Shown: in pieces, positions 24,658 through 33,283 of the stretch
Layout of the letters: the number at the start of each line of letters is the position of its first letter
How positions within the stretch are numbered: the stretch's first letter is position 1
DNA from: Methanoculleus marisnigri JR1
GTDB lineage: Archaea; Halobacteriota; Methanomicrobia; Methanomicrobiales; Methanoculleaceae
Length of the DNA: 64,000 nt
Assembly: GCF_000015825.1 (NCBI RefSeq)
Contig: NC_009051.1
Coordinates: forward strand, 496,001 to 560,000
Reading direction: 5' to 3'
Notes under the pieces: generated by a model
What the model saw: the letters and a program-made list of their open reading frames with translations, nothing else
What the model was told of the DNA's origin: nothing
Databases searched by the model: none
Program-made: the position numbers and the translations under genes

Positions 24658-25566
24658 TTAGCTCCCTGTGCGTGCCTTCCAGCCGCGGGGGTAGGTGCCG
24701 GGCCGCATCAGGACGGTGGTGGGCGCGACGACGAACCCCGGTTCCCCGGGTTTCAGCGCCGACGAATTGACGAGGCCCTTCCCAAGCCCCACGAGTTCGC
24801 CGCGCTCGGTCACGATCGCGACCGTCTCGCCTTTTGCAAACCCGCCCTCTTTCCCGACGACCCCCACCCCGGCGAGCACCGCACCGTGGCAGACGGCGTC
24901 GACGGCGGTGTCGCGGACGACGACCTTCGCAAGATCGGCGACGGCGGCCGCCGGGGGGAGGATCATTCCCTGCAGGGGTTCATGATTGCCCTCCCGGGCG
25001 GCTGCAACGGCATCGGCGAGTTCGTGGAGCGTGACGATGGTGGTCTCGTCGAAGGATCCCGATCGTATCCTCCGGAGTTCCTCCATGTGTGCGCAGGTCC
25101 CGAGCGCGTAGCCCAGATGAACGCAGAGCGTCCGGATGTATGTCCCGGCATCGCACCTGACCCGGAAGAGGACGAGCCGGCCGTCCATGTCCAGGATCTC
25201 GATCTCCTGGATCTTCCTGATCCGGAGGCTCCGCTTTACCGCGCTTTTTCTCGGCGGCCGCTGGTAGATCCGGCCGGTGAACTCCTTCGCCGCCTGCTCC
25301 ACGGACTCCCGGGAGGCGTCGCCGTGAAGGCGCATCAGGCAGACATACTCCTTGTTGTGCGAGAGGAGGACGGGAGCGAGCCGGACGGCGCCGCCGAACA
25401 TGACGATGAGCACCCCGGAGACCTGTGGATCGAGCGTCCCGGCGTGGCCCACCCGGCGCCCGAGGATACCCCCAACCCAGGCGGCCACCTGGTGGCTGCT
25501 CGGCCCCCGGGGCTTGTCGACGACGACGATCCCGGATTCCGGGACGAAACGTTCCTGGCCGGTCAT
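24658..25566 (-). CDS. truB: H/ACA RNP pseudouridine synthase Cbf5 (archaeal TruB)
   Basis: Isomerises uridine in rRNA guided by H/ACA RNAs, and U55 in tRNA. 302 residues; catalytic motif VGHAGTLDPQVSGVL with Asp at about 45, KEYVCLMRLHGD, YQRPPRKSAVKR and DAGTYIRTLCVHLG are family blocks; a PUA domain follows (about 225-300: VVVRDTAVDAVCHGA, ETVAIVTERGELV). ATG 25566 follows GGTGAGGGG; the in-frame ATG at 25587 would overlap hemD and lacks such a site. Starts five bases after hemD ends, so the pair is an operon. Confidence 0.93.
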   Translation of the reverse strand: MTGQERFVPESGIVVVDKPRGPSSHQVAAWVGGILGRRVGHAGTLDPQVSGVLIVMFGGAVRLAPVLLSHNKEYVCLMRLHGDASRESVEQAAKEFTGRIYQRPPRKSAVKRSLRIRKIQEIEILDMDGRLVLFRVRCDAGTYIRTLCVHLGYALGTCAHMEELRRIRSGSFDETTIVTLHELADAVAAAREGNHEPLQGMILPPAAAVADLAKVVVRDTAVDAVCHGAVLAGVGVVGKEGGFAKGETVAIVTERGELVGLGKGLVNSSALKPGEPGFVVAPTTVLMRPGTYPRGWKARTGS

Positions 25567-25570
25567 CCCC

Positions 25571-26251
25571 TCACCTGCCTTCCGCATGAAGGTTCAGCGC
25601 TTCAAGGGTTCCCGCGAGCGACCCGTCCCCGACGACCGCCGGGGGATGCCCCCCGGCCCGCATGGCGTCGGCGGTGATCTCGCCGATGGCGATGAGGAGC
25701 AGGTCGTCGCGGGGCCGCCAGCGGGCTTCCCGGTAGGACATGGCGCTCGTGAAGAGGGCGGCGTCGGCGGCGTCAAGCGCGAGCTCGGTGCCCGTGGGGA
25801 CGAGGGCGTAGACCCGCTCCTCCCGGACCGTTCCCCCGGCCGCGGCGATCGCATCGAGAAGGTCCGGGTTCGGGACGTCGGCCCGCGGGATCCCGACGGT
25901 CCGGCCCCGGAGCCAGTCCCCGAGGTAGGGGACGAAGTCGCGGGAGTAGAACGTGGGGAGAACCTCCGCCTCGATCCCGAACCCCCGGAGGACTTCGGCG
26001 GTCTTTGGCCCGATCGCGATCACCCGGGGCCACCGCTCGAGTTTCGGCCCGACGACCGCGGCGGGGAGGGCGCTTGAGAAGAAGAGGCAGTCGAACTCGC
26101 CGCGGTGGACGGCCTCGACGAACGTATCGATCCGGTCGGGCCGCAGATCCGCCCGGAGCGGCGAGACCGTGTAGCAGTCGTGACCATACGTCGCGCAGAG
26201 GGCACGGTCTCCCGCCGCCTTGTTCTCGAGCCGGGTGATGGCGATCTTCAT
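25571..26251 (-). CDS. hemD: Uroporphyrinogen-III synthase
   Basis: Closes hydroxymethylbilane to uroporphyrinogen III, the branch point for siroheme, B12 and F430. 226 residues; sequence in this family is weakly conserved, but MKIAITRLENKAAGDRAL, FSSALPAAV, VIAIGPKTAEVLRGFG, LRGRTVGIPRAD and LFTSAMSYREA match the two-domain HemD fold. Upstream of cbf5 on the same strand; divergent from the TctA-like gene 27 bases away. Confidence 0.85.
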   Translation of the reverse strand: MKIAITRLENKAAGDRALCATYGHDCYTVSPLRADLRPDRIDTFVEAVHRGEFDCLFFSSALPAAVVGPKLERWPRVIAIGPKTAEVLRGFGIEAEVLPTFYSRDFVPYLGDWLRGRTVGIPRADVPNPDLLDAIAAAGGTVREERVYALVPTGTELALDAADAALFTSAMSYREARWRPRDDLLLIAIGEITADAMRAGGHPPAVVGDGSLAGTLEALNLHAEGR

Positions 26252-26277
26252 CGCTACAACCTTCGTCCCGGTGGAAT

Positions 26278-27552
26278 ATGACTGTATCGTGGGAGACGAT
26301 TCGGTTGGTTTATCCCCGGCCGCTTCGACCGGTAATTATCGTGCTCTCCGGAATCGTGCTCGGCACCGTCTTCGGCATAGGCTGCGGCGCCGTGAGCGGC
26401 CTCGTTCCCGGCATCCATGCAAACACCATGGCGGGGGTCCTCCTCTCGCTCCAGGCGCTCCTGCTCGCCTGGTTCGACCCGGTTTTCGTCGCTTCCGCGA
26501 TGTTTTCCACCCTCGTTACGCACACGTTTCTCGACTGCGTCCCAAGCACGTTCCTTGGCATCCCCGACGCCGACACATCGCTTGCGGTTCTTCCCGCGCA
26601 CGCCCTCTGCCTCGAAGGGCGGGGAGAGGAGGCCGTCCGGATATCCGCCCTCGGGAGTGCCGCCGGTGTCGCTCTCTCGCTCCCGCTCGCGCTGGCTTTC
26701 GTCCTGGTGCTTCCCTCTCTCCAGCCGGCGATCGACTGGGGGATCGGCCTTGTCATTCTCGCCGTCGCCGGCTACCTCATCGTCGTCTCCGAGTCGCCGG
26801 GATGGGCGCTTGCCGTCTTCGCGGTCTCGGGAATCCTCGGGCTCTTCTCTCTCGGCTACGCGTTCCTCTCCTGGCCGGCGGGCGGGGAGTCCGGGGTGCT
26901 GATGCCTCTCCTCTCCGGCCTCTTCGGGGTCGCGGTCCTTCTCAAGGCGTCGCACGGGGCGATGCCCGCACAGCACTTCCCGGGCATCGAACTCCCCCGG
27001 GACGCGATTCGACGGGGCTCTCTGCTCGGTTCGGCCGCCGGCGCTCTCGTCGGCTGGCTCCCCGGCCTCTCGAGCGCCACGGCAAACGCGCTTCTCACCT
27101 CGGTCGTCGGTTACGACTCCAACCCCCGGGAGTACATCCTCGCGACCAGCGCCGCGAACACCGTGAACGCCTTCCTCGGGCTTGCGGCTTTCTACGCCGT
27201 ATCCCGGACCCGGAACGGGGTGATGGCGGCGATCGGAGCGCTCGAGGAGATGCCGCCGGCAACCGCCATCCTCCTCGCGGGCGCGATGGCCGCGGTCGGC
27301 GCCTACCTCCTGACCCTTCTCTTCTCGCGCACTGCCGGTCGGTTCTCCGGCCTGAACGTCACGAGCCTCAACTACGGCGTCATCGCGTTTGTCGTCTGCC
27401 TCTCCCTCTTCCTCTGCGGCCCGTTCGGGGGCCTCGTCCTTCTCCTCGCAACGGCGGTCGGCTACGTTCCGTCCCTCGTCAACGTCCGCCGGGTCTACTG
27501 CATGGGCGCGATCATGGTTCCCGTGATGGCCTACTCCTTCGGTCTTGCCTGA
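26278..27552 (+). CDS. TctA-like integral membrane protein (COG1784/DUF112)
   Basis: 424 residues with about 10-12 membrane segments. GIGCGAVSGLVPGIHANTMA near the N-terminus and AGALVGWLPGLSSATANAL in the middle are the internally repeated GxxxGxxPG loops of the tripartite tricarboxylate transporter TctA family; archaeal members lack the binding-protein partner. Substrate unknown. The gene is divergent from hemD and followed by nop5. Confidence 0.85.
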   Translation: MTVSWETIRLVYPRPLRPVIIVLSGIVLGTVFGIGCGAVSGLVPGIHANTMAGVLLSLQALLLAWFDPVFVASAMFSTLVTHTFLDCVPSTFLGIPDADTSLAVLPAHALCLEGRGEEAVRISALGSAAGVALSLPLALAFVLVLPSLQPAIDWGIGLVILAVAGYLIVVSESPGWALAVFAVSGILGLFSLGYAFLSWPAGGESGVLMPLLSGLFGVAVLLKASHGAMPAQHFPGIELPRDAIRRGSLLGSAAGALVGWLPGLSSATANALLTSVVGYDSNPREYILATSAANTVNAFLGLAAFYAVSRTRNGVMAAIGALEEMPPATAILLAGAMAAVGAYLLTLLFSRTAGRFSGLNVTSLNYGVIAFVVCLSLFLCGPFGGLVLLLATAVGYVPSLVNVRRVYCMGAIMVPVMAYSFGLA

Positions 27553-27600
27553 CGGCCAGCGGGGTTTGCTCTTATATCGGCCGGGCACCAATACCGTACC

Positions 27601-28461
27601 ATGCTACAGCGCTACTGGTTCGGGGACGTCGACGAGGAGGGGTGCCGGGCCGCCGGCACCGATCCGGCCGCGCTCGCGGAGCGGGCGGCCACGCTCCGCA
27701 CCGGTATGGATTCCTTTGTTCCCATCGACTGGGAGGTTGCCCGGGACTGCGGGGTCGTCCGGACGCGGGCGGAGTACGTCGACCTGCTCCGGTCGGTCTG
27801 CACCACCCTTGCCCGGAAAAAGATCGCCCAATCGTACCAGGGCCGGGACGTCGAGCTCCTCCAGATGGTGAGGATGCTCGACGAGCTCGACAACGTCATC
27901 AACCTTCTCCAGGAGCGTGCCGCGGAGTGGTACCAGGTCACGAACCCCTCGTTCTCCCGGAAGTATCGCTCCCTCCCGGCGAAGAAGATGCTCGGGATCA
28001 TCCGGAAGGGGGCGAGAGGAGGTCTCTCGGACGTCGCCGACGAGATCGACCGGCTCGCCGGGACGAGGAGCCGCCTGATGCGGGAGGTCTCGGCCCGTGC
28101 CGACGAGGTGATGCCGAATACGAGCGCCCTCATCGGCGGGCTGGTCGCGGCCCGGCTCCTCTCCAAAGCAGGGGGGCTTCCTGCGCTCGCGAGGATGCCG
28201 GGGAGCACCATCCAGGTTATCGGCTCGGAACGGGCCCTCTTCTCGCACCTCAGGGGCGGGACGCCGCCGCCCAAGCACGGGATCATCTTCCAGCACCGGC
28301 GGGTCCACAACGCGCCGAGACCGGTGCGGGGACGGGTGGCCCGGGTGCTCGCGGCGAAACTCGCCATCGCCGCCCGGCTCGACTACTACCGGGGCGAGGC
28401 GGTGCCGGAGTTCCTCAAAGACGCCCAGGCGCGGATCGACGAGGCGGGGGTCGAGGCATGA
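27601..28461 (+). CDS. nop5: C/D box RNP core protein Nop5
   Basis: Scaffold of the 2'-O-methylation guide RNP, bridging L7Ae-bound RNA and fibrillarin. 286 residues; an N-terminal fibrillarin-binding region (short here), a coiled coil around 80-190 and the NOP domain with MPNTSALIGGLVAARLLSKAGGLPAL (two adjacent blocks), PGSTIQVIGSERALFSHLR and PKHGIIFQHRRVH. The basic KKE/D tail seen in some relatives is absent. Stop overlaps the fibrillarin start (ATGATGA). Confidence 0.93.
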   Translation: MLQRYWFGDVDEEGCRAAGTDPAALAERAATLRTGMDSFVPIDWEVARDCGVVRTRAEYVDLLRSVCTTLARKKIAQSYQGRDVELLQMVRMLDELDNVINLLQERAAEWYQVTNPSFSRKYRSLPAKKMLGIIRKGARGGLSDVADEIDRLAGTRSRLMREVSARADEVMPNTSALIGGLVAARLLSKAGGLPALARMPGSTIQVIGSERALFSHLRGGTPPPKHGIIFQHRRVHNAPRPVRGRVARVLAAKLAIAARLDYYRGEAVPEFLKDAQARIDEAGVEA

Positions 28462-29063
28462 TGAAGTGGCTTGGAAACGTGCTGGTCTCCCCCGGCGAGG
28501 GCGGGGTCTACGGGGAGCGGACGCTCGACGGTTACCGGGTCTGGGACCCCTACCGGAGCAAGCTGGCGGCGCTCTACACCCTCGGCGGCGGGGTGGAACT
28601 CACCCCCGAGATGCGGGTGCTCTATCTCGGCGCGGCGAACGGGACCACGGTCTCGCACGTCGCCGACTACGTCGAGACCGTCTACGCGGTGGAGTTTGCG
28701 CCCCGGCCGATGCAGGACCTTCTCGAGGTGGCCCGCCGTAGGCGAAACATCGTCCCGATCATGGCCGACGCGAGCCGCCCGGAGGAGTATGCGCCGTTCA
28801 TGGAGGCGGTCGACCTGGTCTACCAGGACGTGGCGCAGCCCAACCAGGTCGAGATCGCGGAGCGAAACCTGGTCTTCCTCAAACCGGGAGGCCACCTCGT
28901 CCTGATGCTCAAGACCCGGAGCGTGGACGTCCGGCGCGACCCGGCAGAGGTGCTCGCCGGGGCGCGGACCGGGCTCGAGGAGCGCCTCGATATCGCGGAC
29001 GTCCGGTGGCTCGACCCCTACCACCACGATCATGCCGCGATCGTCTGCTCCCGCCGGGAGTAG
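28458..29063 (+). CDS. flpA: Fibrillarin-like rRNA/tRNA 2'-O-methyltransferase
   Basis: SAM-dependent catalytic subunit of the C/D RNP. 201 residues: VLYLGAANGTTVSHVADYV is the SAM loop, VYAVEFAPRPMQDLL the acidic ribose-binding strand, IVPIMADASRPEEY, DLVYQDVAQPNQ (catalytic D) and KPGGHLVLMLKTRSVD (catalytic K) complete the K-D-K-like core. Start ATG 28458 overlaps the nop5 stop; ATG 28461 is equally possible. Confidence 0.95.
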   Translation: MMKWLGNVLVSPGEGGVYGERTLDGYRVWDPYRSKLAALYTLGGGVELTPEMRVLYLGAANGTTVSHVADYVETVYAVEFAPRPMQDLLEVARRRRNIVPIMADASRPEEYAPFMEAVDLVYQDVAQPNQVEIAERNLVFLKPGGHLVLMLKTRSVDVRRDPAEVLAGARTGLEERLDIADVRWLDPYHHDHAAIVCSRRE

Positions 29064-29094
29064 TATATATTAGAAGGGAGGGCGACTCCTTCAC

Positions 29095-29829
29095 ATGGAC
29101 CGGGTCGTCTTCAACCCCTTCTCCCCGCTGATGCTTCTTTTCTTCTTCGGACTGCTCGTTCTCTTTCTCCTCGCAGTCATCGTCTTTCCGATTCTTTTTC
29201 TGACGGCGATCGGGGCGACGTTCACGCGGCTCGGGTTCTCCTGGTGGCAGGCGCTCTTTATTCTCTTCCTGACGCTGATCGGGAGTTTCATCAACATCCC
29301 GGTGAGCACGCTTGAGGGCCGGCCGGGGGTGCCGGCCTACGACCGCTACGCCGTGATGTACGGGCGGCTCTACCGCATCCCGCAGCAGGCGCAGCGGACG
29401 GTCCTCGCGATCAACGTCGGCGGCGCCCTCATCCCGGTGGCGATATCGCTCTACCTGCTCTACGAGTCGGTCGTGATCAGCGGGGGCTACCACCTCTTCG
29501 CCCTTGCGCTCGCCGGGGTCGCGGTCGTGACCGTCGTAACGAAACTCGTCGCCCGCCCGGTGCCGGGGCTCGGGATCGCGACGCCGTTCTTCATCCCGCC
29601 GCTTGCCGCGCTCTTTGCGGCGCTGATCCTCTCGCTCTTTGCAGGCGGCGTCCCGGCCGCGGCGGTGATCATCGCCTACGTGAGCGGGACGCTCGGCACC
29701 CTGATCGGTGCGGACCTCTTGAACCTCCACCATCTCGCGGAACTGGGGGCGCCGACGGCGAGCATCGGCGGGGCGGGAACGTTCGACGGGATATTCCTGA
29801 CCGGGATCATCGCGGCGCTGCTTGCATGA
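29095..29829 (+). CDS. DUF1614 membrane protein
   Basis: 244 residues with about seven hydrophobic segments. FTRLGFSWWQALFILFLTLIGSFINIPV and the C-terminal GTLGTLIGADLLNLHHLAELGAPTASIGGAGTFDGIFLTG (each read in parts) are typical of DUF1614; function unknown. GGGAGGG precedes the ATG, and GTATATATTAG at 29065-29075 is a probable TATA box separate from nop5-flpA. Confidence 0.85.
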   Translation: MDRVVFNPFSPLMLLFFFGLLVLFLLAVIVFPILFLTAIGATFTRLGFSWWQALFILFLTLIGSFINIPVSTLEGRPGVPAYDRYAVMYGRLYRIPQQAQRTVLAINVGGALIPVAISLYLLYESVVISGGYHLFALALAGVAVVTVVTKLVARPVPGLGIATPFFIPPLAALFAALILSLFAGGVPAAAVIIAYVSGTLGTLIGADLLNLHHLAELGAPTASIGGAGTFDGIFLTGIIAALLA

Positions 29830-29937
29830 GCGCCCCTTCAGCCGGTCGTGATAGGCTCATGGGCGTCCAGAGCGATGGCTGACCGTGCCGGGAGTCTACG
29901 GTATGGCCGGGTCTGGAAGAGAGCCGTATGGTTCCTT

Positions 29938-30375
29938 TCACTCGTTCACTGACTGCAGAACATGCTCGACTTCCTGTCTGAAGAGAGCAAAATCACTGAT
30001 ATGCTCCTTCAGGATTGAGAAGGCAAGAGCATCATCGATTGCCCCGTAGCGGTGGACGACAACGTTTCGGAACCCTTTCATCGCTTTTACATTCTGCCGT
30101 GTCGCGGCGGCGAGCACTCCGTGCTGCACGAGGTTGTCGAGGATGTTCTCATCGGTGCCGGGGACGCCGAGGTGGAGGTCGGCATTTAGAATTGCGCAGA
30201 TATCGAAGACGTTCTCGATGGCATACTCGGCGCGTTTGTATATGCCGTCTTTTATGATGCCGAGTTGTCTGAACGAATCGGCCGAGTCGGGGAGGTGCTC
30301 TTTGACCATATCGACACTCTCGGTCATCTCCTGGAGTTTGATACGGATTGCCGTATCCCGGATCTTGCCCGTCAC
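29938..30375 (-). CDS. hepT: HepT-family ribonuclease toxin (DUF86)
   Basis: HEPN RNase toxin of the MntA-HepT system. 145 residues, all helical; FRNVVVHRYGAID near residue 112 carries the R-x4-H-x-Y catalytic motif. LVQHGVLAAA and YKRAEYAIENVFDICA are typical DUF86 segments. Start is GTG 30375, overlapping the mntA stop as GTGA; a longer frame to 30768 is only the antisense-free extension through mntA and is rejected. Confidence 0.9.
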   Translation of the reverse strand: MTGKIRDTAIRIKLQEMTESVDMVKEHLPDSADSFRQLGIIKDGIYKRAEYAIENVFDICAILNADLHLGVPGTDENILDNLVQHGVLAAATRQNVKAMKGFRNVVVHRYGAIDDALAFSILKEHISDFALFRQEVEHVLQSVNE

Positions 30376-30758
30376 GCCATCGCCTCCTTGCCGATGTAGT
30401 CGTACAACCGGTGCTTGAAGTCGTCGAATTCGCGGATCGTCCGGTATGCGACGTCGTAGAGAAACCGCTCGTCGGGACAGTGGACTACCTTCCCGCGAAG
30501 GACTTCCGTCCGGACATAGAGCGGCAGGTGGGAGAAGATCTGGATGTCGTAGCGGTCGTCGGCGAGTTCGGAGAGCGCTGCAAACCTGAACCGGGCTGCT
30601 TCCTCGCGGTCTCCGTCGTAGTAGACGCAGAGGTCGATGTCGGAACCCTCTCTCGCCCGCCCTTCGGCAACGGAGCCGTAGAGAATGATGAAGCGGACCT
30701 TCTCGAACCCCTCGACGGTCTTGAGCCGCTCCAGTGCGTGCCGGACAAAATGATTCAC
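30372..30758 (-). CDS. mntA: MntA-family nucleotidyltransferase antitoxin
   Basis: 128 residues. ILYGSVAEGRAREGSDIDL carries the minimal nucleotidyltransferase signature GSx10DxD; known MntA proteins neutralise HepT by adding AMP to the tyrosine of its R-x4-H-x-Y motif, and that tyrosine is present in the partner here. Four-base overlap with hepT shows coupling. Upstream 196 bases hold no gene. Confidence 0.9.
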   Translation of the reverse strand: MNHFVRHALERLKTVEGFEKVRFIILYGSVAEGRAREGSDIDLCVYYDGDREEAARFRFAALSELADDRYDIQIFSHLPLYVRTEVLRGKVVHCPDERFLYDVAYRTIREFDDFKHRLYDYIGKEAMA

Positions 30759-30954
30759 TCGCTCTCACCCCCCCGGGGCGCGCCCGGAAGTTCTGTAGGT
30801 TCTAGATGGGGATCGCTCTCACATTAACGTTTCCTGCAGTGCGGGGCCGGATCGGGCTGGTCGTCTGTCCAATTCCCCCATAAGGTCAATATCGCCATCC
30901 GGGGTCCCCGGACGGTCGTTCAGTCTCACAACCCCAAAAAAGGTGACATAGACG

Positions 30955-31194
30955 CTACCCGGTGAGCCGGCTCCATTCCTCACGGGATATGCCCGCCTGC
31001 CGGAGGATGCGCACGAGCAGGTCGACGCCGATCTCTGACCTGTGTGGGTTTGGGATGGTCAGAACGAGATCTCCTTTCACCATGAATGGGTGTCTGCCTC
31101 CCCGGCACGGTCCCTCGAATCCCAGGGCCTGAAGGTTCTTTACAAGTTGGTTCCATGAGATGGGTCTGATCCTATGCTCCGGCACCCGTATCAA
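30955..31194 (-). CDS. hicA: HicA-family mRNA interferase toxin
   Basis: 79 residues with the small double-stranded RNA-binding-like fold: SWNQLVKNLQALGFEG, then GGRHPFMVKGDLVLTIPNPH with the catalytic histidine, and a final helix LVRILRQAGISREEWSRL. The frame starts at TTG 31194, 23 bases inside hicB; GTG 31185 is an alternative start. Lies downstream of hicB, the reverse of the usual hicA-hicB order. Confidence 0.9.
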   Translation of the reverse strand: MIRVPEHRIRPISWNQLVKNLQALGFEGPCRGGRHPFMVKGDLVLTIPNPHRSEIGVDLLVRILRQAGISREEWSRLTG

Positions 31195-31444
31195 CCCTGA
31201 CGATCTCTCCCACTGTGCGGCCGGCGATCGGAGGTATCGGGAGGCCGCGCCGGAGTCGTATGATCAACCATTCGTCGATGACGCCGGCAAGGTTTCTCCT
31301 GCACTCTTCCAGCGTCCTGCCGGTTGCAAAGACCCCGGAAAGTTCCGGGATCTCTCCGTAATACGGTTCATCGTCCTCGATGATCTCGTAGCGGGCGTGT
31401 TCGAGTGCCGCGTTGATATACTCAAGGATCATTATATACTTCAA
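31172..31444 (-). CDS. hicB: HicB-family antitoxin
   Basis: 90 residues: YEIIEDDEPYYGEIPELSGVFATGRTLEECRRNL (read in parts) is the partly degraded RNase H-like HicB fold, with E-P-x-Y-x-G-E-I-P and G-T-L-E-E-C as signatures. No ribbon-helix-helix or HTH tail is evident at the C-terminus, so DNA binding is uncertain. First gene of the pair. Met5 is an alternative start. Confidence 0.88.
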   Translation of the reverse strand: MKYIMILEYINAALEHARYEIIEDDEPYYGEIPELSGVFATGRTLEECRRNLAGVIDEWLIIRLRRGLPIPPIAGRTVGEIVRVDTGAGA

Positions 31445-31552
31445 TGGGATTGCCCCCGCATATAGGATTTTGCTTTCCCCGGCCGAGCGGGATCACGACC
31501 GTTGCGGTTGGGCCAATTCTTCAGGGCGGCCCCGATGTGCCATGGGTGCGAC

Positions 31553-32383
31553 TCACTCCCCGGCACGGTCTTCCCAGAGCCCGGCAAAGACCTTCACCTG
31601 CCGGGCGTAGACGTCCGCCGAGTCCTCCTTGTACTCGAGCGTCGTCGGCACGCCGGCGTGCCGCCGGAGCCGGGCAAAGACCGCCGCGAGATCGAGGCCG
31701 CCGTCGGGACGGTCGAGTTCGAGGTGCTCGTCGGTGATCGAGCCGCATCGTATGTTCGAGAGGTGGTGGAGGGCCACGTTGAGGCCTTCGAACCGTTCCA
31801 GCTCTTCTGCAAACGAGAGATGCCGGTAGTTTGCGGTGCAGGCGAGGTGGGGGAAGTCGAGGCAGAACCGGGTGATTTTGTTGCCTGCAAGCGCCGCGAG
31901 GTCTTCGGCGGTGTTGCCGAGGAGAGGGTAGCCGGCGTAGACGGCGGGGAGGTTTTCGAGGGTGAGGCGGGGATCGGCGTTGCGGTCGAGGAAGTCGGCG
32001 AACGTATCCTCGGCGGCAGAGCGGCCTCCGGGTTCGTACCGGCCTGCGTGGAGGACGATCGTCTCTGCGCCGAGGGTGTCGGCGGCCTCAAGCGTCCGGC
32101 TCATCGCCTCCTCGATATACGCCTTGATCACCGCGAGCGGGCGGTCGTCGTAGGCGGCGGGAGCGCAGGGGTTGACGCCGTGGCCGTGGTGGGGTGCGTG
32201 GACGACGACCGGGATGCCGGACGCGGCGATCCGGTCGAGGCGTTCGCGGAAGAACTGCCGGGCCAGGGGGACGGCCTGCACCTGAATATGACGGATTGCG
32301 CCCTCTTCGTAGAGCCCCGCGAGCAGGGCAAGCGTCCCTTCGTCGTCGATGCGCACGGTGCAGCCGAGATTGTACTCAACCAT
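31553..32383 (-). CDS. Sugar phosphate isomerase/epimerase-like TIM-barrel protein
   Basis: 276 residues of the xylose isomerase/AP endonuclease IV superfamily. Likely metal ligands: VVVHAPHHGHG (about 75-85), TIVLHAGRYEPG (about 127), LTLENLPAV (Glu, about 160), CLDFPHLA (about 193), ALHHLSN and TLEYKE (Glu near the end). The pattern is that of a metal-dependent isomerase or nuclease; which one cannot be told. ATG 32383 follows GGAGGGTGG; the frame open to 32479 would run into tRNA-Gln. Confidence 0.8.
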   Translation of the reverse strand: MVEYNLGCTVRIDDEGTLALLAGLYEEGAIRHIQVQAVPLARQFFRERLDRIAASGIPVVVHAPHHGHGVNPCAPAAYDDRPLAVIKAYIEEAMSRTLEAADTLGAETIVLHAGRYEPGGRSAAEDTFADFLDRNADPRLTLENLPAVYAGYPLLGNTAEDLAALAGNKITRFCLDFPHLACTANYRHLSFAEELERFEGLNVALHHLSNIRCGSITDEHLELDRPDGGLDLAAVFARLRRHAGVPTTLEYKEDSADVYARQVKVFAGLWEDRAGE

Positions 32384-32432
32384 ATACCACCCTCCGGTGT
32401 ATGCCGTTTGCAGGCGGAGAAAAAGATTCGAG

Positions 32433-32505
32433 TAGCCCGGAGCAGATTCGAACTGCTGTCGCGAGATCCAGAGTCTCACATGATTGACCGCTACACTACC
32501 GGGCT
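32433..32505 (-). tRNA. tRNA-Gln, anticodon CTG
   Basis: Acceptor AGCCCGG (32505-32499) pairs with CCGGGCT (32440-32434), discriminator A at 32433. Anticodon loop ACTCTGGAT gives CTG (Gln). T-loop GTTCGAATC in the stem-loop GCAG/CTGC. CCA not encoded; 73 nt. Confidence 0.95.
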
Positions 32506-32557
32506 ATTGGGCTCTAAAATGTTGTTTGTGAATCTTAATTAAAGTGACGGCCGGGGT

Positions 32558-33283
32558 TTATGCCCCGGATGAGCGCGGGCACTTCCCGCAGGCCCGGCAG
32601 ACCTCGGCAACCGGCCTGATCTCGGTGCCTGATTTGCAAAACGGCTCGATATCGTTGAGATCCCGGCGGTAGTAGATGTGGGGGACGAGCGCGATATGCG
32701 TGTAGCGCCCGCAGGGCACGCCGAGCCGGTCCGCGATCATCTTCTGGAGGCGGACGAGCGCGTACATGTTGGAGCCGGCGGCGGAGAGGATGTCGTTGCT
32801 CCTGAAGACGACCTTCATCTGGAGTTTCCCGTTCCGCAGCAGGCACTGGACGAGCTGCAGGCAGGGGCAGTCGTCGAGGTTCTCGTCGACGACCGGGTTC
32901 CAGGTGACCGCGACCGCCCGCCGCGAGTTCGCGGCTTGCTCGAGTTTCCGGGCGATGTAGTCGATCTGGTCGACGTGGACGTCCTCGCCGTTCACCATAA
33001 GTTGTTCCCCCCAGTCGAAGAGCCGGCGGTGGTAGTCGTACTCGAACTTCGCGTCGGAGCCGTGCAGGAGGTTGTCGGCGTAGACGTCCAGGAACCGCTG
33101 CTGGAACCGGGAGGCGGGGCTCGCCATGGGAACGCTTTCCGGCGACTCCACCTCGAGCGCGAGTTCCTCGCACTCGATCGTCGCCTCGTCGTTCTCCGTA
33201 TCCAGCACCCATCCTTTCTCGAGGACGGTCCTGACCGCCAGTTCGTGTGCCCGTGCGAGCGTGGGGGCCCGAATGATCCGCAT
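32558..33283 (-). CDS. thyA: Thymidylate synthase, methanogen type
   Basis: Methylates dUMP to dTMP. 241 residues. DDCPCLQLVQCLL holds the catalytic cysteine region, VVFRSNDILSAAGSNMYAL is the nucleotide-binding R-S-N-D...G-x-N block, and YTHIALVPHIYYRRD ends the fold; this matches the short archaeal thymidylate synthase family rather than bacterial ThyA. The last ~20 residues (VCRACGKCPRSSGA) add a C-x2-C-x2-C cluster. The related dCMP hydroxymethylase activity cannot be excluded. Confidence 0.85.
   Translation of the reverse strand: MRIIRAPTLARAHELAVRTVLEKGWVLDTENDEATIECEELALEVESPESVPMASPASRFQQRFLDVYADNLLHGSDAKFEYDYHRRLFDWGEQLMVNGEDVHVDQIDYIARKLEQAANSRRAVAVTWNPVVDENLDDCPCLQLVQCLLRNGKLQMKVVFRSNDILSAAGSNMYALVRLQKMIADRLGVPCGRYTHIALVPHIYYRRDLNDIEPFCKSGTEIRPVAEVCRACGKCPRSSGA

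Noticed and set aside
26220-28457. Long open frame in phase with fibrillarin
   Set aside because: It overlaps the TctA-like and nop5 genes in another frame; only the part from 28458 has fibrillarin motifs.
32384-32479. Longer start for the TIM-barrel gene
   Set aside because: It would run into tRNA-Gln; the ATG at 32383 has GGAGGGTGG.
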